Positions 24,946-35,262 are shown, counted from the first letter of the stretch. The stretch is DNA of 64,000 nucleotides from Lysobacterales bacterium (GCA_019187485.1 JABAQR010000012.1:1-64000); one strand, 5' to 3'. Numbers and translations: made by a program. Notes: generated by a model from the letters alone, not told the origin.

Positions 24946-27522
24946 TCAACTCGGTGGTCGCGCCCTGGCCGCGAACTCGGCGCTGCGCACGGCGTCGCCG
25001 AGGCCGGCCCAGGCCTCCGCGAGGCGCTGCAAGGCCTCGCGGGTGCGCGCGTGCCCGGGGCCGTAGCGTTCCTCCAGGGCCGGCAGCACCGCCTCCAGGC
25101 GCTCGCGCGCAGAGGCGTATCGCCGGCGCGCGAGATCGCTGGCCGCGGCCTGACTGCTGAAGCTCGCGAAATGGATGTGCCCGCGGCCGAGGGTCTGCTC
25201 GACCAGCGGCAGCAACTCGTCGAACTCGCGCGCGGCTTCCTCCACCCGTCCCATTTGCAGCAGCAGCGTGGCGTGCTGGTTGCGCGCCGCCAGGGTCTCC
25301 TGATTCGGCGAGCCGGCTTCGATCCCGATGCCGCGGGCGGTCAGCGCCAGCGCCTCGTCCGGCCGCTGAAGCTGGGTCAGCGCACTCGCCAGGATGTTGA
25401 GGTTGGCGACGAACTGCGGCGAGCGCGATTCGCCGTTCCGTTCCATCGCGGCGACGACCTCGCGCAGGATCGGCTCGGCTTCGTCGGGACGCTGCAGCGC
25501 CACCAGCCCGGCGGCGAGCTGGGTGGCCGCGCTCAAGGTGCTGCGGTGGTCTTCGCCGTAGGCCGCCTTGCGCTTCTGGTAGACCTGCCGGTACATGGGC
25601 TCGGCTTCCGCCAGTCGGCCCTGGCGGTGCAGCGCCTGGCCGAGCGCCTTCACCGTGTACAAAGTCTGCGGATGATCGGACCCCAGGCGCGCGGTCTCGC
25701 TTGCCATCACCTCGCGCAGCAGCGCCTCTGCGGCCGCGAACTCGCCGAGGAACAACTGTGCGAACGCGAGGTTGTAGCGCGCGCCGTCGTATTCCTCCGG
25801 CGATTCGCTCCGCAGGGCTTCGCCGCTGCGCGCCAGCACCTCCTGGAGTTGGGCCACTGCCATCCCGGCCTCGCCCTTGCCCTGCATGACCTGGGCTTGC
25901 GCGATGCGGACTCGGTCGGCGGCCAGACTCGGATCCAGACCGGCGTCGCGCATGTCGCGCAGCAGACCCTCGTAGGCGGCGAGTGCGGCATCCAGCTCGC
26001 CGCGTCGGCCGAGCTCGTCGGCGCGCATCCGCTCGAGCAGGAAGCGCTCGGAGCTGCGCTCGCCGAAGCCCCGCTCCACCCAGGGCTGCGCGCGGTCCAG
26101 CAGCTTTTCCGCGCGCGCGCTGTCGCCGAGGCCGCCCCAGGTGCGCGCCAGCAACATCGCGACCTGGCCTGCGGCGCGTGGTTCGCGCAGGCCCGCCAGT
26201 GCCCGCTCGGCGCCATCCAGCACCTCGTGCAGTGGGCGCTCCTGGCTGCCGCCGGATTCCGGGTCGGCGCTGACCAGCATCTGCTCGACGAAGGCGTTGA
26301 CCGCCGCGAGTTCGGCGCTGCGCGCGGTGGCTTCGGCGAGCGCGCGGGTGGCGCGCTCGGCGGCACGCAAGCTGAATACGGTCGCGGTCAGCAGCGCGAT
26401 CATCACCACCGCTGCGGCGCCGACCGCGACGCGATTGCGTCGCACGAACTTGCGTGCGAGGTACCAGGCGCTCGGCGCGCGCGCCAGGATCGGGCGGTGT
26501 TCGAGGTAGCGCGTCAAGTCGTCGGCGAGCGCCTGCGCGCTCTGGTAGCGCGCCTGCGCGTCGCCGGCGAGCGCCTTCATCACGATGGTCTCGAGCTCGC
26601 CGCGGTACTCCGGCTTCAGCGCGGAGAGTTGCCGTGGCGAGGTTTTCTCGCGCTGACGGATCACTTCGATCAGGGAACGGTCGCGCACCGCGAAGGGCAG
26701 TTCTCCGGTCAGTAATTCGTAGGCAATCATGCCCAGCGCATAGACATCGCTGCGCGCGTCGACCCGGGTCGGGTCGCCGCTGAGCTGCTCCGGACTCATG
26801 TAGTGCGGCGTGCCGACCATTTCCCCGACGTGGGTCAGTCGCCCGGCCAGCGCCGGTTCCACGTCGATCGCGCGTGCGACCCCGAAATCGAGGATTTTCG
26901 GCTGACCTTGGGGGTCGACCAGGATGTTGTCGGGTTTCAGATCGCGATGCACGATGCCGCGCACATGCGCGTGTTGCACCGCCTCGGCGAGCGCGACCAG
27001 TACCCGCAGCCGCCGCTGCAGCGACCAGCGTCCTTCTTCCGCTGCGGCCAGCAGCGGTCGGCCCTCGACGTATTCCATCGCCAGATAGGGCAGATCGCCC
27101 TGCGCCGTCGTCGCATTGCCGCTCTCGTAGACCCGCGCGATGCCGGGGTGTTCCAGCGCGGCCAGGAAGCGCGCTTCGTGTTCGAAACGCTCGCGCAGGC
27201 GCGGGCCGACCAGTTCCTGACGGATGGTCTTCAGCGCCACCCGGCGCTCCGGATTCGGTTGGATCGCCAGGTACACGCTGCCCATGCCGCCGGCACCGAT
27301 GCGTTCCAGGATGCGGTAGGGGCCGATGCGCTCCAGGTCGCCGCCCGTTGGCGCGTCCGCGGACGCCGCCGGAGCGGCCGTATCCAGCGAGGCCGGCGCC
27401 AGCAGGGCATCGACGGCCTGCGCGAGCGGCGGATCGGTGCGACGCAGCTCGATCAGCTCGCGCTCGCGCGCAGGGGCGTCCAGGCGGGCCCAACGGGCAG
27501 CCATCTCGCGGGCATCGTTCAC
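24946..27522 (-). CDS. Membrane Ser/Thr protein kinase with TPR sensor domain
   Basis: The 858-residue product has an N-terminal Hanks-type kinase (about 68-340): glycine loop GAGGMGSVY (76-84), K98 in VALKTI, HRDLKPDN (192-199), DFG (212-214) and the activation loop GTPHYMSPEQLSGD. One membrane segment (about 370-390) and a long C-terminal array of TPR helices (about 430-850) follow, presumably periplasmic. All catalytic residues are present, so it should be an active kinase. The gene faces away from a secreted TPR-GGDEF protein, suggesting linked signalling; no phosphatase or FHA protein is adjacent. Confidence 0.93.
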   Translation of the reverse strand: MNDAREMAARWARLDAPARERELIELRRTDPPLAQAVDALLAPASLDTAAPAASADAPTGGDLERIGPYRILERIGAGGMGSVYLAIQPNPERRVALKTIRQELVGPRLRERFEHEARFLAALEHPGIARVYESGNATTAQGDLPYLAMEYVEGRPLLAAAEEGRWSLQRRLRVLVALAEAVQHAHVRGIVHRDLKPDNILVDPQGQPKILDFGVARAIDVEPALAGRLTHVGEMVGTPHYMSPEQLSGDPTRVDARSDVYALGMIAYELLTGELPFAVRDRSLIEVIRQREKTSPRQLSALKPEYRGELETIVMKALAGDAQARYQSAQALADDLTRYLEHRPILARAPSAWYLARKFVRRNRVAVGAAAVVMIALLTATVFSLRAAERATRALAEATARSAELAAVNAFVEQMLVSADPESGGSQERPLHEVLDGAERALAGLREPRAAGQVAMLLARTWGGLGDSARAEKLLDRAQPWVERGFGERSSERFLLERMRADELGRRGELDAALAAYEGLLRDMRDAGLDPSLAADRVRIAQAQVMQGKGEAGMAVAQLQEVLARSGEALRSESPEEYDGARYNLAFAQLFLGEFAAAEALLREVMASETARLGSDHPQTLYTVKALGQALHRQGRLAEAEPMYRQVYQKRKAAYGEDHRSTLSAATQLAAGLVALQRPDEAEPILREVVAAMERNGESRSPQFVANLNILASALTQLQRPDEALALTARGIGIEAGSPNQETLAARNQHATLLLQMGRVEEAAREFDELLPLVEQTLGRGHIHFASFSSQAAASDLARRRYASARERLEAVLPALEERYGPGHARTREALQRLAEAWAGLGDAVRSAEFAARARPPS

Positions 27523-27704
27523 GGCGTGGCGTCTCTAAGTGGTGGCTGTGCCGATGCTGCCATGCGCCGCCGCGGATTGGCGGTTCCGGGACCAACGGAT
27601 CGAGACATCGCTATGGCGGTGGCCGATTCGGGCGTATCGTCGTCCCGGGGGAGTGCGCTCGTCAGCGGGCGGTGGCGGCCCCGACCGACCCGAGAATGTG
27701 ACGC

Positions 27705-29711
27705 GTGGCGATCCGGTCCTGCATGTTCCTGGCGTTGCTGGCGCTCGCTGCCGCGGGCAACGCACACGCACAGTCCTGCGCGTCCGCCGAGGTGCGCGCG
27801 CTGCTCGGGGAAGCCGCGCGGCGTCCGGATGGCGCGGCCTTCGACGAGCGCCGCTTGCGCTGGACAGCGATCATCGAGGCCCACCGCGCCTGCCGCGACC
27901 ATCCCGCCGAAGCGCAGGCGCTGGCGGATTGGGCGAAAGTGGCCCTGGATGCGAACCAACGCAACGAAGCGCTGGCGGCGGAGAACGCGCGCCATTCGCT
28001 GGCCGTGCGGGCGGGGCTGGAGCGGCATCGGGCGGAGTCCGCGCAGCATGTCGGCATCTTGCTGATGGAGCGCGGCGAGAACGATCTGGCCGTGCGCCGC
28101 CTGCGCGAGGCCGCGCAGGCCCTCGAAGCGCTCGGCGACTGGTCGCAGGCCGCCGACACCCATTCGCGGTTGTCGCGTTGGAACCGGCAGTCCGGCGACT
28201 ACGTGGCGGCGCTGGCCGATGAGCAGGCCGCGCTGGCGATGCGTCGCCGCATCGAGCCGCCTCCGAATGTCTGGCGATCGCTGCTCAATCTGGCGGTGCT
28301 GTACGAGCAACTGGAATTGCACGAAGACTCCCGCCGCCGTTACGCCGACGCCCTCGACGAAGCCGAGCGCGAGGGCAACGAAGCGAACGTCGCCGTGGTC
28401 CTGACCGCCTTCGCCGGTTACCTCAACGACTTCGGAACCGTGGATGCGGCCCAGGCGCTGGCGATGGCAGAACGCGCCCTCGCCATCGTGCGCCGGCAGG
28501 GCGACCCGGTGCAGGTGGCTTCCGCACTGCTGCAAACGGGACGTGCGCACGCCAACCTGCACCATCTGTACGAGGCCGACCGCGCTTACGTCGAGGGCCT
28601 GCAACTGGCGACCTCGGCGTCGCATCGTGCGATGACCGCGCACCTGAATCTGCGTCACGGCGAGCTGGCGATGGCGCAGGGGCACTTCGACAAGGCTCTG
28701 GAACGCATCGAAGCGGCACGCGTGGGCTACGAATCGACCGGCAACCGTCACCGCCTGGTCAAGGTGTACGCCGCGCTCGAAGAATTGCACCAGCGCCGCG
28801 GCGATCCATTGGCGGCGGCGCAGGCCGGTCGTGAGCGCTTCCGGCTGCGCGACGAACTGCTCGGCAGCAAGGCCACCGGCAAGCTTGGCGAACTGCTGAG
28901 TCGCTTCGAACTCACCGAGGAGCGGCGCCGCAGCGAGCGCCTAGAGCAGGAGAAAGCCGTCGCCGAGCTGACCCTGGTGGCCCAGCGCAGCCGCCTGCAA
29001 CTGATCTACATCGTTGCGGCCGCGATCGGCCTGGCGTTGCTGCTGCTGGGTTGGCGTCACCGGACCGCGCGTCGCTTGTACCGCCTGCTGCACCACCAGA
29101 ATCAGCTGGTGATGGCCCAGGCCGAGCAACTGTCGGCCGCGAACCGGCAGCTCACCGAACAGAGCCAGCGGCTTTACCGGAGCAGCATCACCGACCCGCT
29201 CACCCAGGTGCACAACCGTGCCTACGGCATGCAAAGGCTGGAGGAATGGCTGGCGCCCGACCCCGGCGGCCGGGCCTGTGCCAGCGTGATCCTGTTCGAC
29301 GTCGATCATTTCAAGGCAATCAACGACCGCCACGGTCACCCGGTCGGCGATCAGGTGCTGGTGGCGGTGGCGCAGACCATGTGCAAGGCGTTGCCGGACA
29401 GCGCCGAACTCTGTCGCGTCGGCGGCGAGGAGTTCATGGCGCTGGTCGACGACGATCTGCTGCGGCCGGCCGTGGAGGTGGCCGATCGCGTACGGCGCGC
29501 GGTGCAGGAGCTGCAGGTCACAGCCCGCGGCCAGCGCATCGATGTCACCGTCAGCGCCGGTGTCTGCCGCGCCGCGAGTCTGCCCGAGCGCTCCGCGCAT
29601 CGAGCCTACGCGGCTGCCGACACGGCCCTGTACCTGGCCAAGGGGGGTGGGCGCAATCGCGTGGTCCTGTTCGGCGAAAGACCCGCAGTCGTGCGTGCCA
29701 GCCCGCGCTGA
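27705..29711 (+). CDS. TPR-domain diguanylate cyclase
   Basis: The 668-residue product has a signal peptide or N-anchor (MFLALLALAAAGNAHAQ), TPR-like repeats in the periplasmic part (about 30-400), a coiled segment, a membrane helix (about 425-445, LQLIYIVAAAIGLALLLLGW) and a C-terminal GGDEF domain with an intact GGEEF (about 573-577). It should make c-di-GMP. The usual inhibitory RxxD site is replaced by PDSA, so product feedback at the I-site is probably absent. GTG 27705 is preferred over ATG 27723 because it adds a basic residue before the signal-peptide core. It may feed c-di-GMP to the FimX-like receptor. Confidence 0.88.
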   Translation: MAIRSCMFLALLALAAAGNAHAQSCASAEVRALLGEAARRPDGAAFDERRLRWTAIIEAHRACRDHPAEAQALADWAKVALDANQRNEALAAENARHSLAVRAGLERHRAESAQHVGILLMERGENDLAVRRLREAAQALEALGDWSQAADTHSRLSRWNRQSGDYVAALADEQAALAMRRRIEPPPNVWRSLLNLAVLYEQLELHEDSRRRYADALDEAEREGNEANVAVVLTAFAGYLNDFGTVDAAQALAMAERALAIVRRQGDPVQVASALLQTGRAHANLHHLYEADRAYVEGLQLATSASHRAMTAHLNLRHGELAMAQGHFDKALERIEAARVGYESTGNRHRLVKVYAALEELHQRRGDPLAAAQAGRERFRLRDELLGSKATGKLGELLSRFELTEERRRSERLEQEKAVAELTLVAQRSRLQLIYIVAAAIGLALLLLGWRHRTARRLYRLLHHQNQLVMAQAEQLSAANRQLTEQSQRLYRSSITDPLTQVHNRAYGMQRLEEWLAPDPGGRACASVILFDVDHFKAINDRHGHPVGDQVLVAVAQTMCKALPDSAELCRVGGEEFMALVDDDLLRPAVEVADRVRRAVQELQVTARGQRIDVTVSAGVCRAASLPERSAHRAYAAADTALYLAKGGGRNRVVLFGERPAVVRASPR

Positions 29712-29791
29712 CCGCTTCTGCAGGCGGTCGGCGACAGGCCGCTCGACTGGTGGTCATGGACTGCTCACGACCTGCCCTGGGGGCGCACCAG

Positions 29792-32700
29792 CTACCGTTC
29801 CGTGCGCCAGCTCGCACTGACTTTCTGTTCGGCGCCGCTGATGCCCTCGAGTTCGATGCTCTCGGTCAGGCGGTAGCGCAGGATCACCAGTTGCCCGGCG
29901 TCGAGCAGGCTTTGGCCGTAACCGACGAAGAAGCGCGGTGACAGGTATTTGCCGACCACCAGCGCCGAGCCGATCGCGGCGCCGAAACTCTCGACGCCGG
30001 CGGCGAGGCCGAGCTTCTTGCCGATGCTGCCGGCGACCAGACTGCCGCCGGCGGTCTCAAGCGCGCTCGCGTACTCACCGAGCTGCTCGCCGTCGGCGCC
30101 GCTGGCGGTCGCGAGTGGACGCCCGAGCACCAGGTAGGAGAGCGTCTCCGACTGGTCCAGCGCCGGATCCGAGTACAGCCGGATCGCCGGGCGTCTGGCG
30201 GTGCCGCGCACCTGCACGCCGATGCGCTGGCGATCGATGCGCTTGGCCGCGAGGATATCCAGGCTGGGATTGTCGGCGCGGCCGCCGCCGAAACCGAGGC
30301 GGCCGCGCTCGATGTCGAGCTTCTGGCCGTAGGCATTGTAGAGGCCGCGGATCAGCATCTCGCCGGTCGCGCGCGGCTGTTTGCCGGGGCGCTGCGAGAC
30401 GTGCACGCCACCGTTCAGCGTGGCCTCGATGCCGTAACCGCGCAGGTCCACCGCCTGAATCAGGGCGATCGACACGTCGGCGCGGATCGGCGGCGGTGGT
30501 GGTGGTGGCGGTGCGTCCTCGATCACCACGTCCTCGCTCGCCGGTACCGCCGGCTGGAAGCGGTCGAGGTCGATCTTGCCGGCGCGCAACAGGATGCCAC
30601 CCTCGATCGCGAAGCCCTCCGGCCCGCGCTTGACCAGAAAGTTGGTGTCGCCGGCCAGGCGCACGGAGGGCAGGTCGACGAGTCCGGCGTTGTCGCCCTG
30701 GATGCGCACTTCGGATACGTCGCTGTCGCCGAGTCCCACGAGGCCCTCGAAGCGCAGCGTGCCGGGCGCGATGCCGAGGGCGCCATCGATGCGCACCAGA
30801 CCATCGCCCTCGAACAGCACCGCGAGCGTGCCCCGCTGCGCCTTGAGACCGAGCGCCGGCAACTCGAAGGCGAGCGCGTTCGATTCCAGCCTGCCGATCG
30901 CCCGCGTGGGCTCGGCGAGCGGCACCGCGAGTTCGCCGGCGAGGCCGCCGCGCATGCCCTGGACTTCGGCCGAGAGCCCGTCGACGAAGCTCAGATCGGT
31001 CAGCGCCAGGCGTGCCCGCAAGCTGCCCTCCGGCGTGTCGAATCCGCTCGCGCGCGCCTCGATGCGACCGTGACCGCTCAGATCGACGATGGCGTCGAGC
31101 GTCGCCGAGGCGCCATCGAAGCCGACCTCGCCGGAGAATCCGAGCGTCTGGTCGAGATCACCGCCGCCGCGCAGCTCGCCGTCCGCGATCGCCAGCCGCA
31201 AGGCGCCGCCGGGCTTGCCGGCGGCATCGATGGTCAACTCGCCACCACCGTCGAGGCGACCGTCGAGTTGCCAGTCGCCGAAGTCCACCCAGGATTGCAA
31301 CTCCCGCAGCGGCAGCGCCTCCAGCTCCAGTTGCGCGCGCAGCGCCTCGGGGTCGCGCGTGGCGCCGATGCAGGCGCGCGCGGCCGCCGCGTGCAGGCAG
31401 GCACGCCCGAACATCTGACGTTCCGCGTCCAGCTCCAGCGCTGCGGTGTCGGCCAGCGCCCAGCGCGCTCCTCGCGCCGGCTTCAGCTCCAGGCTTTCGA
31501 GGCGACCGCTCCAGCGCGGATCCTGCCAGGCGCCTGCGAGCGCGGCCTGCACGCGCCCGCGGGCCTCGCGCGCCTCGATCTCCAGGGTGTGCGCCCGGGC
31601 CTCCCCGGCGAGCCGCAACCGCAAGGGTCGCAAGCGCGTGCCGGCGAGCGCGATGTCCTCGCTGGCGAGGTCGAGGTTCCAGCCCGGGCGCTTGCCGATC
31701 CGCACTTCCGCCGCCGCGGCGCCATCGACCGCGAGATCGAGCACCCGCAGCAGCGCGGTCGTCGATTGCATCGGATCGGCGTCCAGACGGGTGTCGACGC
31801 GGCCCTCGACGCGGCCCTCCCAGGGGCCCAGCCGCGCCAGGTTGAGATCCTGCAGTGCCAGCGAGATCTGCTGCGGCTGCGGGATCGTCAGTTCGGCGCC
31901 GCCGTCGCCCCAGCGCAGTCGCAGCGCACCCTCGCGCGGCTCGGCCGCGCGTCCGACCAGGCGACCTGCGAGCGTGATCGGCGCGCCCCGCAACTCGCCC
32001 TCCAGCCGGTGCACCGTCAGCACCCAGGCGCTGTCCGCGAGCGTGGCGTCGACCCGCAGGTCGCCGCCGACCTTGCCCGGCCAGTCGGCCGCGAACAGCG
32101 CAGGATCGACATCGCCGAGCCGCAGGTCGGCGGCGAGGCGCTGGTCAGCGCCCAGTTCCAACCAGCCCGCCAGATCCAGTGTGCTGCCATCGAGACCGAT
32201 CTTCGATGGCGCCACTTCGATGCGCTCGGGGCTGCCGGCCAGCGCCAGTTGCAGCGGACCTTTTCGTGCGCCGCGCTGCCACTGCCCGACGAGCGTCGCC
32301 TGCCAGGCCGCGGTGCGGCCGTCAAGGTCCAGGCTGGCGCTGACGCGCGGCGCGTCCGCCGGCGTCGGTTCGCGCCAGTCACCGACCCACAGTCCGGTCA
32401 GCGTCGCCTCGATCGCGCCGACCGGTGCCGCGTCGGCGGTCGGCCAATGACCTTTGAGATCGATCCGACCGATCTCCTCCGAGACGATCTGCAAGTCGCC
32501 GATCACCACCTGTCCTGGCGGGAAGGCGAGACCCTGCAGGCGCACATCGAATCGCCGCCCGTCCAGCGTCAACGGTCCGTCGACCGCGAGCTGCTGCCGC
32601 ACCCATGAGAAAGCGAGATCGCTGTCCAGCCGACGCACCGGTGCGTCGATGCCGAAGCTCTGCAAGTCGATCGCGCTGGCGCCCAGGCGTCCGTCGACGC

Positions 32701-33445
32701 CGGCGCCAGCCAGCGGCGCGCGCAGATCGGCCGCCAGCCGCAGTTCGCCGCCACCTTCCATGGCCAGCTCGACCGCGAGCGCGTCGAGATCGCCGGCCAG
32801 GCGCAGGCGTCCGCGATGCAGCACCTCCGGCAAGGTCCATTCGCCTTCGCTGGCGAGTTCGCCCTGCCAGTCCTGCGCGGTGTCGACCGCGGCGCTCGCG
32901 CGCAGCGCGATGTCGCCCTGGCGCAGTGCCAGGCCGGCGACCGCGAGCGCGCCGTCGCGCAGCGCGATTTCGCTGGCGGCGACCGAGAAGCGCAGCGGCT
33001 CGTCGCCACCGTAGTCGATCTCGGTGGCGAGCAGCTCGAGGTTGCGCAGTACCAGATCGACGGGCAGGTTCAGTGGCCCGGGGCGCGTGGCCGACGCCGG
33101 CCCGGTGTCCGTGGAAGGCAACAGAGTCAGGCGCGCGCCAACCAGGCGCAACGCGCCAACGTGGATCTCGCCGTGCAGCAGCCGCGACGCGCGCAACCGC
33201 AGCGCCAGTTGCGAGGCGCCGATGCGCGCACCCGGCAGCTCGATGCGCGGTGCGTCCAGCTCGAAGCCGCCGGCGAGCGAGCCGCGCACTGCACCGTACG
33301 CGAGCGTTCCGCCAGCCGCGGCGATCCCCTGCGTGAGCGCGAAGCGCAGGCCGGACTCGCTGCGCAGCAGCCAGTGCAGCAGCGCCGCGGCAAGCAGCAG
33401 CGCGGTCAACGCGCCCCAGCCCAGCCAGCGCAGCAGCCGCCTCAC
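29792..33445 (-). CDS. tamB: Translocation and assembly module protein TamB
   Basis: TamB is an inner-membrane-anchored, periplasm-spanning beta-rich protein that works with TamA in outer-membrane protein assembly and phospholipid transport. The 1217-residue product has an N-terminal membrane anchor (about 8-27), a very long repetitive beta structure, and the conserved C-terminal DUF490 domain (GLYNAYGQKLDIERGRLGF, ILAAKRIDRQRIGVQVRGTA, SETLSYLVLGRP). A run of eight prolines near the start of the C-terminal third is unusual. The GTG start overlaps the tamA stop (GTGA). It converges on the diguanylate cyclase gene. Confidence 0.93.
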   Translation of the reverse strand: MRRLLRWLGWGALTALLLAAALLHWLLRSESGLRFALTQGIAAAGGTLAYGAVRGSLAGGFELDAPRIELPGARIGASQLALRLRASRLLHGEIHVGALRLVGARLTLLPSTDTGPASATRPGPLNLPVDLVLRNLELLATEIDYGGDEPLRFSVAASEIALRDGALAVAGLALRQGDIALRASAAVDTAQDWQGELASEGEWTLPEVLHRGRLRLAGDLDALAVELAMEGGGELRLAADLRAPLAGAGVDGRLGASAIDLQSFGIDAPVRRLDSDLAFSWVRQQLAVDGPLTLDGRRFDVRLQGLAFPPGQVVIGDLQIVSEEIGRIDLKGHWPTADAAPVGAIEATLTGLWVGDWREPTPADAPRVSASLDLDGRTAAWQATLVGQWQRGARKGPLQLALAGSPERIEVAPSKIGLDGSTLDLAGWLELGADQRLAADLRLGDVDPALFAADWPGKVGGDLRVDATLADSAWVLTVHRLEGELRGAPITLAGRLVGRAAEPREGALRLRWGDGGAELTIPQPQQISLALQDLNLARLGPWEGRVEGRVDTRLDADPMQSTTALLRVLDLAVDGAAAAEVRIGKRPGWNLDLASEDIALAGTRLRPLRLRLAGEARAHTLEIEAREARGRVQAALAGAWQDPRWSGRLESLELKPARGARWALADTAALELDAERQMFGRACLHAAAARACIGATRDPEALRAQLELEALPLRELQSWVDFGDWQLDGRLDGGGELTIDAAGKPGGALRLAIADGELRGGGDLDQTLGFSGEVGFDGASATLDAIVDLSGHGRIEARASGFDTPEGSLRARLALTDLSFVDGLSAEVQGMRGGLAGELAVPLAEPTRAIGRLESNALAFELPALGLKAQRGTLAVLFEGDGLVRIDGALGIAPGTLRFEGLVGLGDSDVSEVRIQGDNAGLVDLPSVRLAGDTNFLVKRGPEGFAIEGGILLRAGKIDLDRFQPAVPASEDVVIEDAPPPPPPPPIRADVSIALIQAVDLRGYGIEATLNGGVHVSQRPGKQPRATGEMLIRGLYNAYGQKLDIERGRLGFGGGRADNPSLDILAAKRIDRQRIGVQVRGTARRPAIRLYSDPALDQSETLSYLVLGRPLATASGADGEQLGEYASALETAGGSLVAGSIGKKLGLAAGVESFGAAIGSALVVGKYLSPRFFVGYGQSLLDAGQLVILRYRLTESIELEGISGAEQKVSASWRTER

Positions 33446-35262
33446 AGTTCGGGCCCGATGGTCAGGTGCAGGCGCAGACCGTCGCCGTCGCCTGCCACCG
33501 GCTGGGCGAGGTCGACCCGCACCAGGCCCACGGGCGAGCGCCAGCGCAGCCCGACCCCGACACCGGCGGCGAGTTCGAAATCGCCGGCGTTGAAGGCATT
33601 GCCGGCATCGACGAAGCCGGCCACGCCAAAACCGTCGAACAGGTGCTTCTCGTACTCGAAGGAGGTGACCGCCAGATATTTGCCGCCGCCCACCTTGCCG
33701 AGCGCATTCGGCGGGCCGAGGGCCTGGTAGCCGAAGCCGCGCAGACTGCGGTCGCCGCCGGCGAAGAAGCGCAGTTGCGGCGGCATCTTGTCGAAGTCGT
33801 CGGTCCACAAGGTGCCCAGCGTCAGACGCGCCAGCCAGCGGTTGTCCCCATGCGGACGCAACAGCCTGGCCTCGGCACGCGCCTGCGCGAAGGTGGCGTC
33901 GCCACCACCCGGGGTCGCGCGCAGATCGACCGCCAGCGACCAGCCTTGGCGCGGCGCCAGGAAGTCGTCGGCCATGCGCCGGAAGAAGCGCACTTCCGGA
34001 TATACCAGAGTGCTGCTGCCCGGCACTTCGCCGACCTCGAAATCGCCGCTCTGCGCGGCCAGGCCCCAGCTCAGCGAACCGTGCTCGTGCTCGTGCTGGT
34101 GCGCCAGGTAGAGATTGGCGACCTTCTGCGTGGAGGTGTCGGTGGTTTCGTCGCGGTAGCCGAGCGAAGCCACCCAGGATGTGCGATCAGCGCCCGGCAG
34201 CGGGATGATGTACTGGCCACCGAAGGTGTTCAGGCGCTGGCTGATCTCGCTGCGCAGACTCGCCTTGTGGCCGCGGTCGTTGAGCCAGCGGCGGTTGATG
34301 CCGCCCTGCACGCCGACGCCGCTGTCGCTGCCGATCGCGAGGCCGCCGGTGTAGACGGTGCGTGCGGCCGGACGCAGCCGCACGATGATCGGGACCTGCT
34401 GGTCGACCGCTCGTTCCTGCTCGGTCTCGATCTCGACTTCCCCGAAGTAGTCGCTGTCCAGCAGGCGCTGCTGCAACTCGATCAGGCGGTCCTGGCGATA
34501 GGCCTGCCCGGGCTGGTATGGCAGGTAGCCGGCGAGCACTTCGTCGGGCAGTTGCGCGCCTTCGAAACGCGTCTGCGCGAAACGGAAACGCGGCCCCGAC
34601 TCGAACTTCAGCCGCACCCGTGCGCTGCGCTCGGCCAGGCGCACCGCGACGCGCTTTTCGACCAGCCGCGCGTCGAGATAGCCGCGCTCGGCGAGGGCGT
34701 CCGCAATGCGGTTCTTGGCGGCCTCGTACAGCCGATGGTCGAGGATCTCGCCGACCCGCGGCTCGAAGGCCGCGACCGCGCGCTGCACCCGACGGTCCTC
34801 GCCGCCGGGGCCAGCCACTTCGATGGCGTTCCCGGCGACCGTCGTCGGCGGCCCGGGATCGACCTGGAAGCGTGCGAACCAGGTCTTGTCCTGCAACTCC
34901 AGCGTGCTGCCGATCTCGGCATGATAATGACCGAATGGCTGTAGCGCCTTTTTCATTTGCCCGGCGGCCCGCCGGTGCACGCGCCGCACCAGGGCGTCGC
35001 TGGCATCCGCACGCGACATCAGGCCTTTCAGTTCGAGCGCGCCGGAGACCGCTTCCTTCATTTCGCCCTTGACGCCGCTGATGAAGATGCGCACGCGCTG
35101 CTGGCTGCGGTCGCGCGGTGCCTGCGCATCCACCGCCTGCGCCTCGTCGACGCGGCCAGCACCGAACAGCGCGCAGGCACCCAGTTGCAGCGCGAGCAGC
35201 AGTGGGCACGCGGCGCGCGCGAGACCGGACAGGACCAATGGCAGAGGAGGTGGGCAAGGCAT
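33442..35262 (-). CDS. tamA: Translocation and assembly module outer-membrane protein TamA
   Basis: The 606-residue Omp85-family protein has a signal sequence with a possible lipobox-like LQLGACALFG, three POTRA domains (about 60-270, e.g. GYLDARLVEKRVAVRL and FRFAQTRFEGAQLPDEVLA) and a C-terminal 16-strand barrel. The barrel ends in an aromatic/hydrophobic beta strand (LRLHLTIGPEL) and shows the Omp85 FFAGGDRSLRGFGY motif. It pairs with the overlapping tamB gene. ATG 35262 gives the expected signal peptide; a much longer upstream frame is not supported by similarity. Confidence 0.93.
   Translation of the reverse strand: MPCPPPLPLVLSGLARAACPLLLALQLGACALFGAGRVDEAQAVDAQAPRDRSQQRVRIFISGVKGEMKEAVSGALELKGLMSRADASDALVRRVHRRAAGQMKKALQPFGHYHAEIGSTLELQDKTWFARFQVDPGPPTTVAGNAIEVAGPGGEDRRVQRAVAAFEPRVGEILDHRLYEAAKNRIADALAERGYLDARLVEKRVAVRLAERSARVRLKFESGPRFRFAQTRFEGAQLPDEVLAGYLPYQPGQAYRQDRLIELQQRLLDSDYFGEVEIETEQERAVDQQVPIIVRLRPAARTVYTGGLAIGSDSGVGVQGGINRRWLNDRGHKASLRSEISQRLNTFGGQYIIPLPGADRTSWVASLGYRDETTDTSTQKVANLYLAHQHEHEHGSLSWGLAAQSGDFEVGEVPGSSTLVYPEVRFFRRMADDFLAPRQGWSLAVDLRATPGGGDATFAQARAEARLLRPHGDNRWLARLTLGTLWTDDFDKMPPQLRFFAGGDRSLRGFGYQALGPPNALGKVGGGKYLAVTSFEYEKHLFDGFGVAGFVDAGNAFNAGDFELAAGVGVGLRWRSPVGLVRVDLAQPVAGDGDGLRLHLTIGPEL

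Noticed and set aside
29710-29729. Terminator after the diguanylate cyclase gene
   Set aside because: A 6-bp stem with an 8-nt loop starts inside the stop codon region and has no T-run.
30401-32608. 735-codon plus-strand frame opposite tamB
   Set aside because: Antisense shadow; TamB on the minus strand has a clear C-terminal domain and is coupled to tamA.
33446-33808. N-terminal extension of tamB
   Set aside because: It overlaps the conserved TamA barrel end; the GTG at 33445 gives a normal membrane anchor.
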